From: Strongylocentrotus droebachiensis | Lineage: Eukaryota; Echinodermata; Echinoidea; Camarodonta; Strongylocentrotidae | Direction: 5' to 3' | Length of the DNA: 64,000 nucleotides | Assembly (NCBI GenBank): GCA_035222895.1 | Contig: JAVYIG010002197.1 | Span: 62,001-126,000, forward strand | Shown here: piece after piece, positions 15,001 to 27,422 of the stretch | Layout: each line of letters opens with the position of its first letter | Numbering within the stretch: the first letter of the stretch is position 1 | Made by a program: the position numbers and the translations under genes | The notes under the pieces: model-generated | What the model saw: only the letters and a program-made list of their open reading frames with translations | Told to the model about the DNA's origin: nothing | Database searches by the model: none

Positions 15001-18000
15001 TGAGTGATAGGGGCCTTTTTTTTTTTTTTCCAATTATTTTAAAAGTAATTTCCAATTTATTTTAAGTTATTATTTGCTAGACTTTTGTGAACAAAAGTTT
15101 GTTAGATATAGACTAATGTAATATTTAGGAAAAAATGCCTTTGAGTGTGTCTTTTAATATGCTGAGAGAAATAAACTGTAGCAACACCATAGTTTGTCAC
15201 CTAGATCTAGATACAGCTAGAGAATAAATGAGAATTACAAGATATAATGCAACACAAGATGACAGTTCCCCAAATCTTTGTATATAGATCTAGATCTAGT
15301 CCAAGTCGAGTGCGGTGTTCACATGAGCTTAGATTATACAGCCTGAATATTTTCGAACTTCATACAAACATACCTTGCCAGAGTTCAACTTAGGTGTCTT
15401 GTTCCTGATTAGATCTACACCATAACATTTGATGATCAGGTCCTGATGCTCTTTGTTGCACTTCTGTGATCATTATCTGCTTCTTTGTTCCATAGGATCT
15501 ACAATTAAAAGAAAACAGAAACTTAGTAAGGTTCCTGCTAATATCAAATGCATGCATTAGTTATCAGTTTATAACTTTGTTCATGTCCTTTAGAGAAAGA
15601 AATATCCATGTCATATGTAGGGTTAATTTGGATCCAGAATTCTCACCAACATAAAATTAAAAGGGGTGGCATAAAATCCTGAAAATAAACCAATTATTTC
15701 AAACAAGGCACAATGACATAACTAAGAGCGAAATCAGGGGAAGTGGGGGGGGGTGGGGGGGGGGGGGGGGGGGAGGAGATACCTTTTTTGTTTTGTTTTT
15801 GTTGTTGTTGGTAGATCTAGCCTAGATCTACATTCAAACTAGTCTAAGCTGAATCTGGACCTGGATCACAATAATGACACATGCGCAGAAGTAGTCTAGT
15901 AGTGGAGCAAAACGAGCCTAGACCCATGGCTATGGAAGTCTTTGCTAGGCTATGGCATAACACAAGCTATAGATCTAGATCTAATTGCCCATTTTTAATA
16001 TTATTAGTAGACCCTACTAGGGGGCTTTAGACCTAGATCTAGACCCGTCCCTATGCCACATCTGAATAAGGGGGCACAGAATGATTGTGCACCCCCCCCC
16101 CCTCCATAACTTTCACATTGACCCACCTAAACCAGGCATTTATTTAGTCTTTTTTTATTAGAATGCATTAGATCTAGGCCTAGGCCTAGAATCTAGCCCT
16201 AGATCTAGGCCTAGATCTAGTAGATGCGGGGTTAAATGCTGTTTATAATTATACTTAGTTAAGTGCTAGATCTAGACTAGACTAGACGGTAGACCTAGAT
16301 CTAGCTCAGCCTAGGCTCTGCTTAGCCTTAGCCCGAATTTTTCTGTCTCTTTCGTTCGTTAGCCTCTGATTTGGGTAGGGTCGGCTAAAGAGAGGAGCCG
16401 ACCCTACCCAAATCAGAGGCTAACGAACGAAAGAGACAGAAAAATTCAGGCTAGACTATGCTATGTATACTAGCCTAGAGGTCTAACTTTAGGCTTTACA
16501 GTAACACATAGCCACGCCAGCTCAGGAAACGCAGTCGCTTCTTGGTGGAGTGTTACAGCCGGCTAGCACCGGCGAATTGAAAATCATAAACCGCTCGACG
16601 AGATCTTGTCGGCTTGGACTAGCAATGAGCCATTTGCGCAGTCAACAACAGGTCCACATCTACGACCGATTACTATCGGTAATCAAGCTATGAACTGAAC
16701 TTAAAATTATGAGATGTGCTCTAATGAAATAACCTACGGTAAAATCCTGATTGTTTCTAAAAATATTACCGTTGATGACTTATATTAGAGTTCATTCAAT
16801 ATCAGTTAATATTCTTTGGTCAGAAGAAAAAAAAGAGGATGGGGTAGGGGGTTAACCGGGTAATACGTTGTGACAATGCGGAGAGCCCCTCACTGCAATG
16901 ACGAACACATCACAATCATTTCAGAGACCTTCACACAAAATGGATCTTTACTTACTTTTCTTGATATCATAGGGTATCACTTCGATGTCAATGTTCGCCT
17001 GAAGATTTTCTGCTTCACTGAGATGTACTTGACAAACTTCTATTATAATAGAAATTCACTTAAAGAAAAATGTTTCATTGTTCGTAATTGAATAACTTGA
17101 AAGTTGCAGTTCATACAACCGCCATTTTCGTGGTCAAATCGTAGGGAATTCTGGGAATGCAAAAAATGTTTTATGCATGACCTAATACATAAAACATTTT
17201 GTCGATGGCCAATCAACAAACAGTAGTTGGCGTATTTTTTACGTCATTGCTCATGAATATTCATTGACCCTCCAAAACCGTCGTTCAAATCGGACAAAAC
17301 CCCCATAATGCATCCAATGCAAAACCTATGGAATGTCAAAGGTCACGATTTTAGTTGGCCCTCTAGTCCTCCTACGGAGGACATACTGTGTATGATCGAA
17401 TCTCTTTGGGCTAGAAACCAAATACCGCCCTCTACGGTAAAAAGCAGTATAACAAAGGATTCGAGTATTTGCAGCAGACCCCTTGCGATAAAAATGTACC
17501 CAGTTTCTCCTCGATTATCACTATTTCTGTGGCTTTTCTTGGACAACTATTGTAATCTTCCTCCAAGTTATGTATCTGCTTACGATAATTTAGAGTTGTT
17601 GTCTTTCCAATTGTGCTCTCGTAGTTTGTAATGATTTTTTTCTCGTTACGATCACGTCTTTGTTTGGTTTCGTTTGGGCACACATTAAGCTAACGAGGTG
17701 CAGTGCGCATTTTTCCGAGACTAGTCTGAATTTGCCTTGCAACAGTTATCCGTATCGAAACTTCTTGTGATTACCAAGTAATTTTCAGCTTTTTAAAAAA
17801 AGCATGCGATGTTTAAAATAAGAGATAAATATTTATGTTGTCTTTAAAAAATTATTTGATCGGTATATTGTAAAGAAGATTTTTTTAGAAAGCCGTTTTA
17901 TTATTCTAACATTCATATTTTTTGACCCGATTTATTCAACCTGCATGAATCAAAATGGCGGCTCGAATGTTGTCTTTCAATTTTCGCCCCATTTTTTTTA

Positions 18001-21000
18001 CTTTTAGAGGCACGATTATGGCACTAAAAATCACCAATCATGGATGAAAATAATGTCAAATGGAAAAATATACCGATCTGAGGCGAGGTATGCATGTGTT
18101 GATTTATTTGATTGATAAAAAGGTCACTTTTAAGGGACACACTGATGATATGCGCTTTTTATAGAGGCAAGTGACAAATCCTGCGAGCTGATTTCGGGAC
18201 ACCGGGTCCCGATCGGTGCAAGGCCGTCGGGACCCGGTTTATGAAAATCCCGACATGACTCAGGCCTACTTTGAAGGCCACCATCCATTCCTTGGACCAA
18301 GGGTCGCTAAGGTCACCCATTGACCCCATTTTCTCAGGACAGGACCTTAGGGACTTAAGATGGAAGATTTATAGCTTGTTTCTTGAGAAGGGGCATGTGC
18401 AGCTTTGAGTATGAGATGTGCATGTAAGGAGAGAGGAGTAAAAGACTGTACAGACCATAAACACAATCAAAGGAGTTATTAGGCTGAAGTTCATTGCATT
18501 CTGGTATACATGAACCCTCTTTTTTCACTTGCTTCTTACTTCTACAAATCTACAATATTATCATGAAAAATTATTAAAACTACCAATAATAAATGTGCAT
18601 ACACGTAACACATTGGATGTTGAATTCCCCTGGACCCCAGTTCACCCCATACTCTTCCCCAACCCAGTAAAAGTTGACATGCCTGTCTCTTGCTACAGTT
18701 TGTTTATTCTTGGAGGAAATTCCTGACCATAAAAGTGTGGGTAGTATGCACTATACATGCCCCATTATCTGACCATAAACAATTTATAAATGGCTGTACA
18801 TGTATATGAAGTTGTGAATCATTTAGCATAGGGTCATTTACACCTTAGAAAACACTGTTTTGAAAAACCATCATTTTTCAATAACCCTCATTTACCCAAC
18901 TTGAAAAACTATAAGAAAATAAAAAATGGCATTTGATAATTATGGTTTTTGGTGAGTTGTGGTGCATGTGTGACTTGCCGCTGTTGTGTATGCAATTGCA
19001 TGGAATCGCAGGGAATCGCAGTGAATCGCAGTGAATCAAAGAGACTCACATTTATGAGCCAAAAACCAGTGGAGTTTCAGCTGGAGCTTTAAAAAAACAC
19101 TCCGGACGTCAGTTTTGGTAAATTTGGGTTTATTGTCACGGTTATTGGTAGTTGCCTAGCAACTTCCTATGAAACTCAGAAATATAAGAAAAATCAAGGT
19201 TTTTGCTTGTAGTGTAAATGCCCCTATTTATACATTTGTGATTTAGTGTAATTGCTCCTGCTAAATCAATGCATGGTGTTTATGTTATATGGAGTGATCT
19301 GATACATCTGCTGCATGAACTTGTTATATGAAAGGTAGTAAAAACTCTGTAAACAGTCATTTTCATACATAAAATTCCTATTACTGTGTTTACATTCGAG
19401 TGAATGCAAACAGTTTTCGTAATATAATGCTCGCAATGGAAATGAAGTCTTTCTGATTTTGCTTAATTTATCACCTGAGGGGAAAGGAAATAATTTCAAA
19501 ATGAAATGAAATCGAACAGTAATGTTTAATAACATTGCCCCAAAATGTTCATGTATTAGAACAATTTTAATAAGCTTTAAATTCTTTGAGTTGGCAACGT
19601 GGCATGGTTCTTGTAATCATTATTTGAAAAAATTTCATTGAATTTTGTAATTGTCTTTCACATCGTCTCTTTTAAAACCTTGAGCTATGCAACATTTAAA
19701 AAAAAGATAAGAATAATTGATGCAGATTTGTGGAGGCCTAGTTGATTCACTTAAACCTTTTTGAACTTGGAAGAAGAAGAAGAGAGATATTGGGAGCGGA
19801 GAAGAGGAGTTTGTCAAGGTTGGTGGGGCCCGTACGGTACTGATGAAATACATCCCATCTTGGCGGTGACAGGCCAAGTTCAGCTGACGGAGACGAACCG
19901 ACTGCTCTAGATTGTCAGTTTGTTGATGTCAGGTCGTGTACCAACCCTTCTTTGTGCTTTATCCAAGGGTTTTTTTATGTTCCTAGATGGCCATTTTTTT
20001 CTTCATTTTGTCTCCAACAATGTTTCCCTATTTTTTTCTCTCTTTTTCATCAAACAGTGCTTCTGTATCTTTGTGTTGTCTCTGTCCATCTCTGTCTGTC
20101 TTTCTGTTTGTCTGACTGTCTGTCTCTCCTCTCTCCCTCAGCAGTATTTTGCTAATCCCTCTGTTCTCCCGATTTCCCATCTCCTGCAATGAACCATCTG
20201 CTTCCCTTGTCTTTTTAATCTCTCCTACTGCTTTTATCATCCCTCTCTGTCTGTCTCTCTGTGTTTTCCCTCTCTTCTCTGTCGACTTGAACTGGTATGT
20301 AATTCTCTATATCAGGGCACTACATGTATATGGTATTTATTTATTTATTTATTAAAAACTATTACAAGTAACCATCTATGTATTATACATGCTGAAGCCT
20401 GTATTATCAACATTAATGATAAAGAGTATACCTGTATATATGTATATTATAAGATGTAGAGGTAATACACATAGGAAAATATGGCAATGCACATATTTGT
20501 CAGGGGAGGGGGGGGGGCGTTGGCTTGTAAGCCCCCCTTTCCTAAAATAATTTAAATTTAACAATTGCTCCATGTCTAAAGAGAGGAGACTATCATCATT
20601 TCAGCGATGGATGTCAAGGTCTTTGGGTCTGTGGGACAGACACAATATCAATGTCACTGCCAGTTACCCATGAACCTTAAAGGCCCACCATGTCTTAAAG
20701 TCACGTTACACAGAAATTAAAGGCCCACTGTAACCAGCTCCCGGAATTGAAGATAAAATTGACTTATGAACTTTTAAGGCCCACTGTGCTTATACTGAAA
20801 AATACCACCCTGGATAAAATATTCAGGATGTCCATGTCTGTTGTTGCTATGTTGTACAAACCTTGTTCAAGCTCTCGGCCAATAAGTACCTTTTCATTCA
20901 GGAAAATAATAAAGGATAGATTGAATGGATTTCTTTGTTGTCGACTGCACAGATGAATTAATCAGTTTTGTGCAGTTTGGTGGCATTTTTGTATGTCTAT

Positions 21001-22578
21001 TTTCAAGAATTGATGTTTCAAATTCCCATTACTGCAAAAACAGGTATGTTGTAATTGATATACTGCTGCGAACACGGTGTGCCTAAACTTACAGAACATT
21101 TAAGTATGTCTGACCATGCATGGTGTATGATTTCTAGACGTGCTGTCACTGAAGGAATGATTCAATTACTGCTGGTTCAAAGTTCCGTTAAACGATAGAA
21201 TGAGCTGTTTGGTAAAACAGGTTTCATGTCACTTTGCTGAAAAAGGATCGGGCAAGAAAATTGAATTTCTGCATAAATTCATTCACGTAATGTGTTTACA
21301 AGGCTGCGCCCGGGACATGGATCTCAATATCCTTGGTTTTCTGGGGTGCAGGCTAGCGGGGTAAATGCATCGTCTTTCAACCAATGAAATTAGCTACCGA
21401 GAGATCGAGAAAGCCCCGCCAGGTTTGGAGGCGCGTTGACTGACATACTCCTCTACGGGTGTGCCGACGCGGCGGCTCGCATAGTAGTTATCACTCCTCC
21501 TCTCCCCGTCCCCATCCCCAATCGCTGCAGCAGATATCGCTCCTACTCTCCTCTCTTTCATCCAGCCAATCCTTGCTTCCACCGCTGCTATAATCCAATT
21601 GAATTTGGCCTCCGATTTTTTGTCGACGACGACGATGGAGGGAGGTCGGGAAGGGTTCCTTCTCGGGAGGTGGGGGAAGGCTCTGCGGTATCCAACTTTG
21701 ACACTAATTCGCGAGGATGAAAATCCCGAAAGTGGCAACAGTTATTGTGAAACTTGAGACGGCGATAAAAGGTGGAGACAGGAGAGGAGGTGGGGAATGG
21801 TAGCTGAGAGGACGGTTTGCGTCGGTTGTTGTCGATGGAGATGTTTGAGAAGGGAAAAGGAACTAGGGATGTTTTTTACTGGATTTGCAATGTTTAAAAT
21901 TGATGACCGACTATGGACTAGCACCGGGTGGCATTATTATGAGAACATACTTAAGAATTGAATTTAAGTTTTCCCTGCAGGCAAATTATTATCACATTTC
22001 ATACTTCCAGTTTAAAAGGGGAGTCTTGTAAGGTAGCATAAGAAGTGAATGATTATTATCTTGTCTGAAAAGTTAAATCAGAGTTTTGATTATGAACGGT
22101 TCATGTAGTTGTATTTAGAAACAGCAGAGAAAGGAAAATGGAGCCAGGCAGAAGCATGATGCATGATGACTGAAGAAAAAAGACGAAAGCAATGATGAAT
22201 GGATTGATGAAGTATACATTAAAAGAGAGAGTCAAGAGAGATGTAAAATGGGCATGATGATTGCATATATTAATATGTCAAATCATGACGGATATACGGA
22301 CAGATGAAGATGAAAATTATTAAATGTAGAATATGAGTAAATTCAGAATGAAAGATGGCCATATCTCATATTACAATTAATTGGGAGTGACCTAGTTGCC
22401 CCAATTTTATCCTTCCAGATCTGTCTCTCTCTCTTTCTCTTTCTTCTTTCTTGCTCCCCTCCCCCCACCCCAATCTCTCCCCTCCCCTCTCTCCCTATCC
22501 CTCCCTTTGTCACCCAATCTCCCTCTCTCTCAATCTCCCTCTCTCTTTCTCTGTATGTTTGTCTGTCTGTCTTTCTTG

Positions 22579-22638
<60 letters not shown>

Positions 22639-24016
22639 CCTCCTCTCTCTCAATCTCCCCTTCTCTCTCTATCTCCCCTTCTCTCTCTCTCTCTCTCTCT
22701 CCGTCTCTTCTCTCTTTTCTTCCTATCTCTCTCTCTTCTTCCTATCTCTCTCTCTTCTTCCTATCTCTCTCTCCCTCTCTCTGTCTCCCTCTCTCTGTCT
22801 CCCTCTCTCTGTCTCCCTCTCAGTCTCTCTCCCCCTCTCTCTCTATCTATCCCTCTCTCAATCTCTCCCTCTCTTTCTCTCTCTCCCTCTCTTTCTCTCT
22901 CTCTCTCTCTTCTGCTATGACAGAGGATTGCCAGAGTGTAAACAAAGGTCATCAGATTCATCCAGTTCTTTAGGATAACCATAGTAGACATATCTTGACA
23001 GCTCAGCGGATCAAGCTGTCACCTTGTTTAGAATTCCTTCCGCCTTTTTCCCCCCCTCATCTTAGGAACGGTTTCTGTCTCTGCTTTCCTTTTGTCTACA
23101 ATGTAAGAATGTTTACTGACACCCAACTTGATCACTCTTCAAATCTCCTAGGGTCTTTTTCTTTTTCTTTCTTTTCCCCTTGAAAAAAAAGGGGGGGGGC
23201 TCACTCGTGTGATAACGCTTGGGAAAAATGGCGGTTACATTCTGAGTCATGAAACTATGGTATCCCGCAAAACCTGGTGGTGTGAAAAGGAGCCGTTTCC
23301 AGAACACATTCATGTTAAAATTGTTTGTGAGACAATCTAGATTTGTATGATCCGACTTACGGTATTTGATGGACAAACCTCATATCTTTGTGAATCAACC
23401 TAATAGACATGCTATTTTTTAAAACTTTAACCTGCACTTTTTGAGCTTTCCTGAGCTAGATCGCTCGCTGCTCCTGTGCAGGTTTTCATCGGACGTAAGT
23501 CTACCGTCCCCCCCCCCCCATGCCCCCACCCCTGAACTTGCTACCATGTCACCGTCATATTAGAGAAATGGGGTAGCACTAATAAACAGTATTAAAGGAT
23601 AATAAACCTTGTCATCGTGGAGACCAAAGTCATGGCCATCTTCCCCGAGCTAAATCTCACCAGCCGATTCCTCCTCCTCCTCCTCCTCAACTCAGGAGGA
23701 TCTTCTTTCTCAACTCATCCCTTTATTATGATTTATTGCCCATTTCACATTCAAGGGTAGAAATGTGATTGACATTTATTCATATCTTTCACAGTGCTTA
23801 GAAGAAATAACAAAAACATACAGAGGTTAACACTATTTACCTGGCTCTATCTGAGATAGATTAATTCATTTGATTCCTCTTTTAAAGAAAATGTAATCAA
23901 TATTTGTGTTTTTTCTCTGTATTGCCCAATTGACATATTATATTTGTTTCCTCTCATCTTCATCATTATCACCATCATCATCATCATCATCATCGTCATC
24001 ATCATCGTCGTCATTG

Positions 24017-24059
<43 letters not shown>

Positions 24060-24094
24060 TATCATCACCATCATCATCATCATCATCGTCATTG

Positions 24095-24134
<40 letters not shown>

Positions 24135-24313
24135 TATCATCACCATCATCATCATCATCATCATATCATTATCATCATATACAGTTGTATATATATATAT
24201 ATATATATATTATATTTTATTATATTATATATATTATATAAATAAAAAAATTATCATCATCATCTCCATAATCATCATCATCATCATCATCATCGACGTC
24301 ATCATCATCAACG

Positions 24314-24359
<46 letters not shown>

Positions 24360-27300
24360 TATCATTATCATCATTATCATCATCATCAGCATCATCAACA
24401 ACAACATCACGAGCCTACAGTATGCCATCACCGCCAAAGTTCACTAGAACAAGGCTTGTTTCTTAATAGTGAGATCTCTGTCATCTTATATTAATGAAGA
24501 TGAGAAGATTTTTTCATTCAAGAGATAAAGCAAAGAGACCTCCCGGTTTTGCTTTGACAAACAGATGTAAATCTTTTAATGAGCTGAGTGTTCAGTTGTC
24601 ATTTTGTCTATTTTGTTTAGGGGAAAGAAATAGCTTTCAGGATCTGAGATATGTTATCAATCTCATTTTATTGTCCCAACACTTGATTGACAGTATATTT
24701 TATCTATTTTCAAGTGGGACGACTCAAAAATTAAAAAAAAACGAGGACATCACATCGGAACGATCTGTGGAGAGCCAGAAGGGTGTTAACTCATATCGTC
24801 GGCCGGCTGGCAGAAGGGCGTTAGCGCGCGAGCGACTTGAAAACTGCTTTTCTAATTATTCACATTTAAAGATTTGTTTCATATTTAAACTGCTTTCCAT
24901 CTTGAAAATTGGTTTAAAACTTAAAAGACTAATAGAAATGTTATAGTAGAACACGGCCACTATTTTTTTCTCGGAAATAAGTCAGTTTTATAAAAGTTTG
25001 AGGCGATTTAGTGCCAACGCTTCATTTTTTACCTGAAATTCAAGCTAACGCCCTTCTGCCAGCCAGGCCACGATATACTTACATTAGTGTCATTTTATTA
25101 TATTTTTCTTAACCAATGTAAAAATCATGAATTGCATAGATTTGAAAGACAAATATAGAACGATGCAGATTTATGATCTAAAAGACTCATGGGTGCCATA
25201 ATATGCAAACCATTCTCAATCAAATGATATTAAAGGATAAAAATGACATACGGTAGCCTTTGTTGGATAATGTTGGAAATAAAGGGTAATGTGGGTAATG
25301 CGACATGCAGTTGTCCCTATGTTAGATCTAACAACGCTATTAGTGTGATAATTAGAATGTTTTGACAGCCATTACTCTATATTTATGCCATCAAATTACA
25401 ACTTTCACTGGGAGCTGTTAAATTAAGCAAAAATGTGGATGATGATCCTACTGCTAGATGCACAATGATCTGGGACTTCTGGGCTAATATTTCCTAGTGG
25501 ATTTTGAAATATCGCAAGCATTTTCCTTGGGCAAAGCAAAACAAGGCCCATTAATACGATAATTGCATTTTTACAGTGAGTTTTGCCTATTTACCCTCAT
25601 CTTTTATAAGACCAAAGCCTGTTTTTAGCATTGTTTTTAAGGAGTGGGATTTGTTTCGCTGTTTAATAGACCTGATGGCGGAGTTTAAAAAAAGAATGCT
25701 CTAAGCGTATCACACTCTGTAGTGTAATTGACATATAAATATTTTCATGTATCATGTGACCTATCATTTTCTTTGGCAATATTTGCTTCAGGCTTTATTT
25801 CATTGAAGGTATAGGGATAGTGTTCCAACGTGAGTTTTGGTGAGATTTAGAGTTAGGATTTATAGGTATATAGTGTTTGGCTCAGGGATGAAGATACAAA
25901 TTCTGCTAATGTAAAGATATAGATTATAAAGCAGAAGTTGCTGGAGCATGCATGTGTTGTACAACCATGTTCTTGCATTAGTTTCTGCTAAATTGTAATT
26001 GTTATTCAAAGTTTGACTGTATTACTTAGCTCCACAAGAAGCATTGAAAGGTTATAGGCGGATATCTATGTCGCACTAAACTTCCAACTCCCACTGTTTT
26101 TGTCCCCCATACTTTCATGCTTTCATTTTCGTTTTAAAGCCTGCCCATCAATCTTCCTGGTATTTTTGTAGATAAGATTTGTTCCCTTTCATTTCTCTCA
26201 TCTTTTATATTCTGTTCTAAGTCTATAAAGAAGAAATCTCATGTCATAGCCCCACCGAGACGCCAATGTAAACATCGTAAAACAAACTTCTTGAACTTGT
26301 CATGTTGGTAGCAAAGACTTGGGTTTAATAGCCTGTTTAGACGAAAAAAAATTGTATTAAACTTGTATAAAGAACGTCTTATAAACAATCATTGTATAGC
26401 AAAAGGAGTGTACAGACAAGAAAACAACGTTAATAAAGAAACGTCATATAAAGAAATGGTTGACATGACAACTGCCTAATCATCAGCGTGCTCTCGCGAT
26501 AAGCCCCGCCCAGTTACCCTGTTCGTCTTAAATATCAAGTTTTTGTTTGAAATGATGCTCAAGCTTGCGTTTCACTACACAATGCGCCATTATATAACGT
26601 TTCATTATACGTTTTTATAATGTTCACACTAGAAGAAAAGTAATTACTCGTCATAGAGCTATACAATACTGGTATAGCTATACAATGATTTTTGATATTC
26701 TGAATGGGGGGAGGGGGAGCCAAACAGCTCTATGGAAGAAGGAATGGGGTTATCCATCTTTGACATGATTTATACGCAGGCCATTAGGTCTTTGATTCTA
26801 GAAGGTTATGATTTATTTATCAGCATTACTTTGTCAAGATGGTTGATATATCTGTTGGTTTTTGTGCCAATCATAGCTTCTGTGGTGATGGTTTCTATTA
26901 GCTAGTCACTTTCCTCCCCACAAATTTTCAAATTGTTGATTTTTGTTTTTACCTCAGTCCATACCAATGAACCCTGATTCATAAGTTTCTCTTTGTTTCT
27001 TTTTTTGTGGGGGGATTGTTTATTTTAACAGGAAGAATTATCTCATAGATAAAAATGTATTCAAAGTAGAGAGGGGTTTTCACTATTTGTTTATGTCTTT
27101 TGCTGTAGACTTCTTATTCCAATATTAGTTCAGCTTTATGTTGTATTTCAAAAAGTTGTTTGGATGAAAAATACCTAAACAAATCAATTGAAAGTGTTAA
27201 ATGGAAATGCAATAGTACTGGTGTTTTATTATCATGTTAGACCAAAGAGCATATCTATTTGCATCTACATGGTTCATGTAGATTCATGTAAAAAGATGTA

Positions 27301-27378
27301 ATTGTCTTTCTCTTCTCTTTCTCTTACTGCCCTTCATGTAATCCTATCTTCAAATTGGTTGAATCATGGACCCTATCA

Positions 27379-27422
<44 letters not shown>

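Larger units (their letters stand above)
11552..18268. mobile_element. hAT-like composite transposon, 6.7 kb
   Basis: Perfect 12-bp terminal inverted repeats TAGGCCTGAGTC lie at 11552-11563 and 18257-18268, flanked by the 8-bp direct repeat CTTTGAAG (11544-11551 and 18269-18276). The duplication fits the hAT preference nTnnnnAn. Inside each end is a palindrome built on CCGGGACCCGA. Arms 11893-12371 and 17459-17940 are inverted copies at roughly 85-90 percent identity. The centre holds a LINE fragment, microsatellites, a CTAG-rich domain and a large hairpin. No intact transposase is visible, so it is non-autonomous or decayed. Confidence 0.8.

Noticed and set aside
22396..22978. Two plus-strand open frames of about 175 codons
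   Set aside because: Pure TC microsatellite translation.
26330..26640. Possible inverted-repeat element
   Set aside because: The ends (GTTTAGACG / GTGTGAACA regions) align only weakly and no target duplication is visible.
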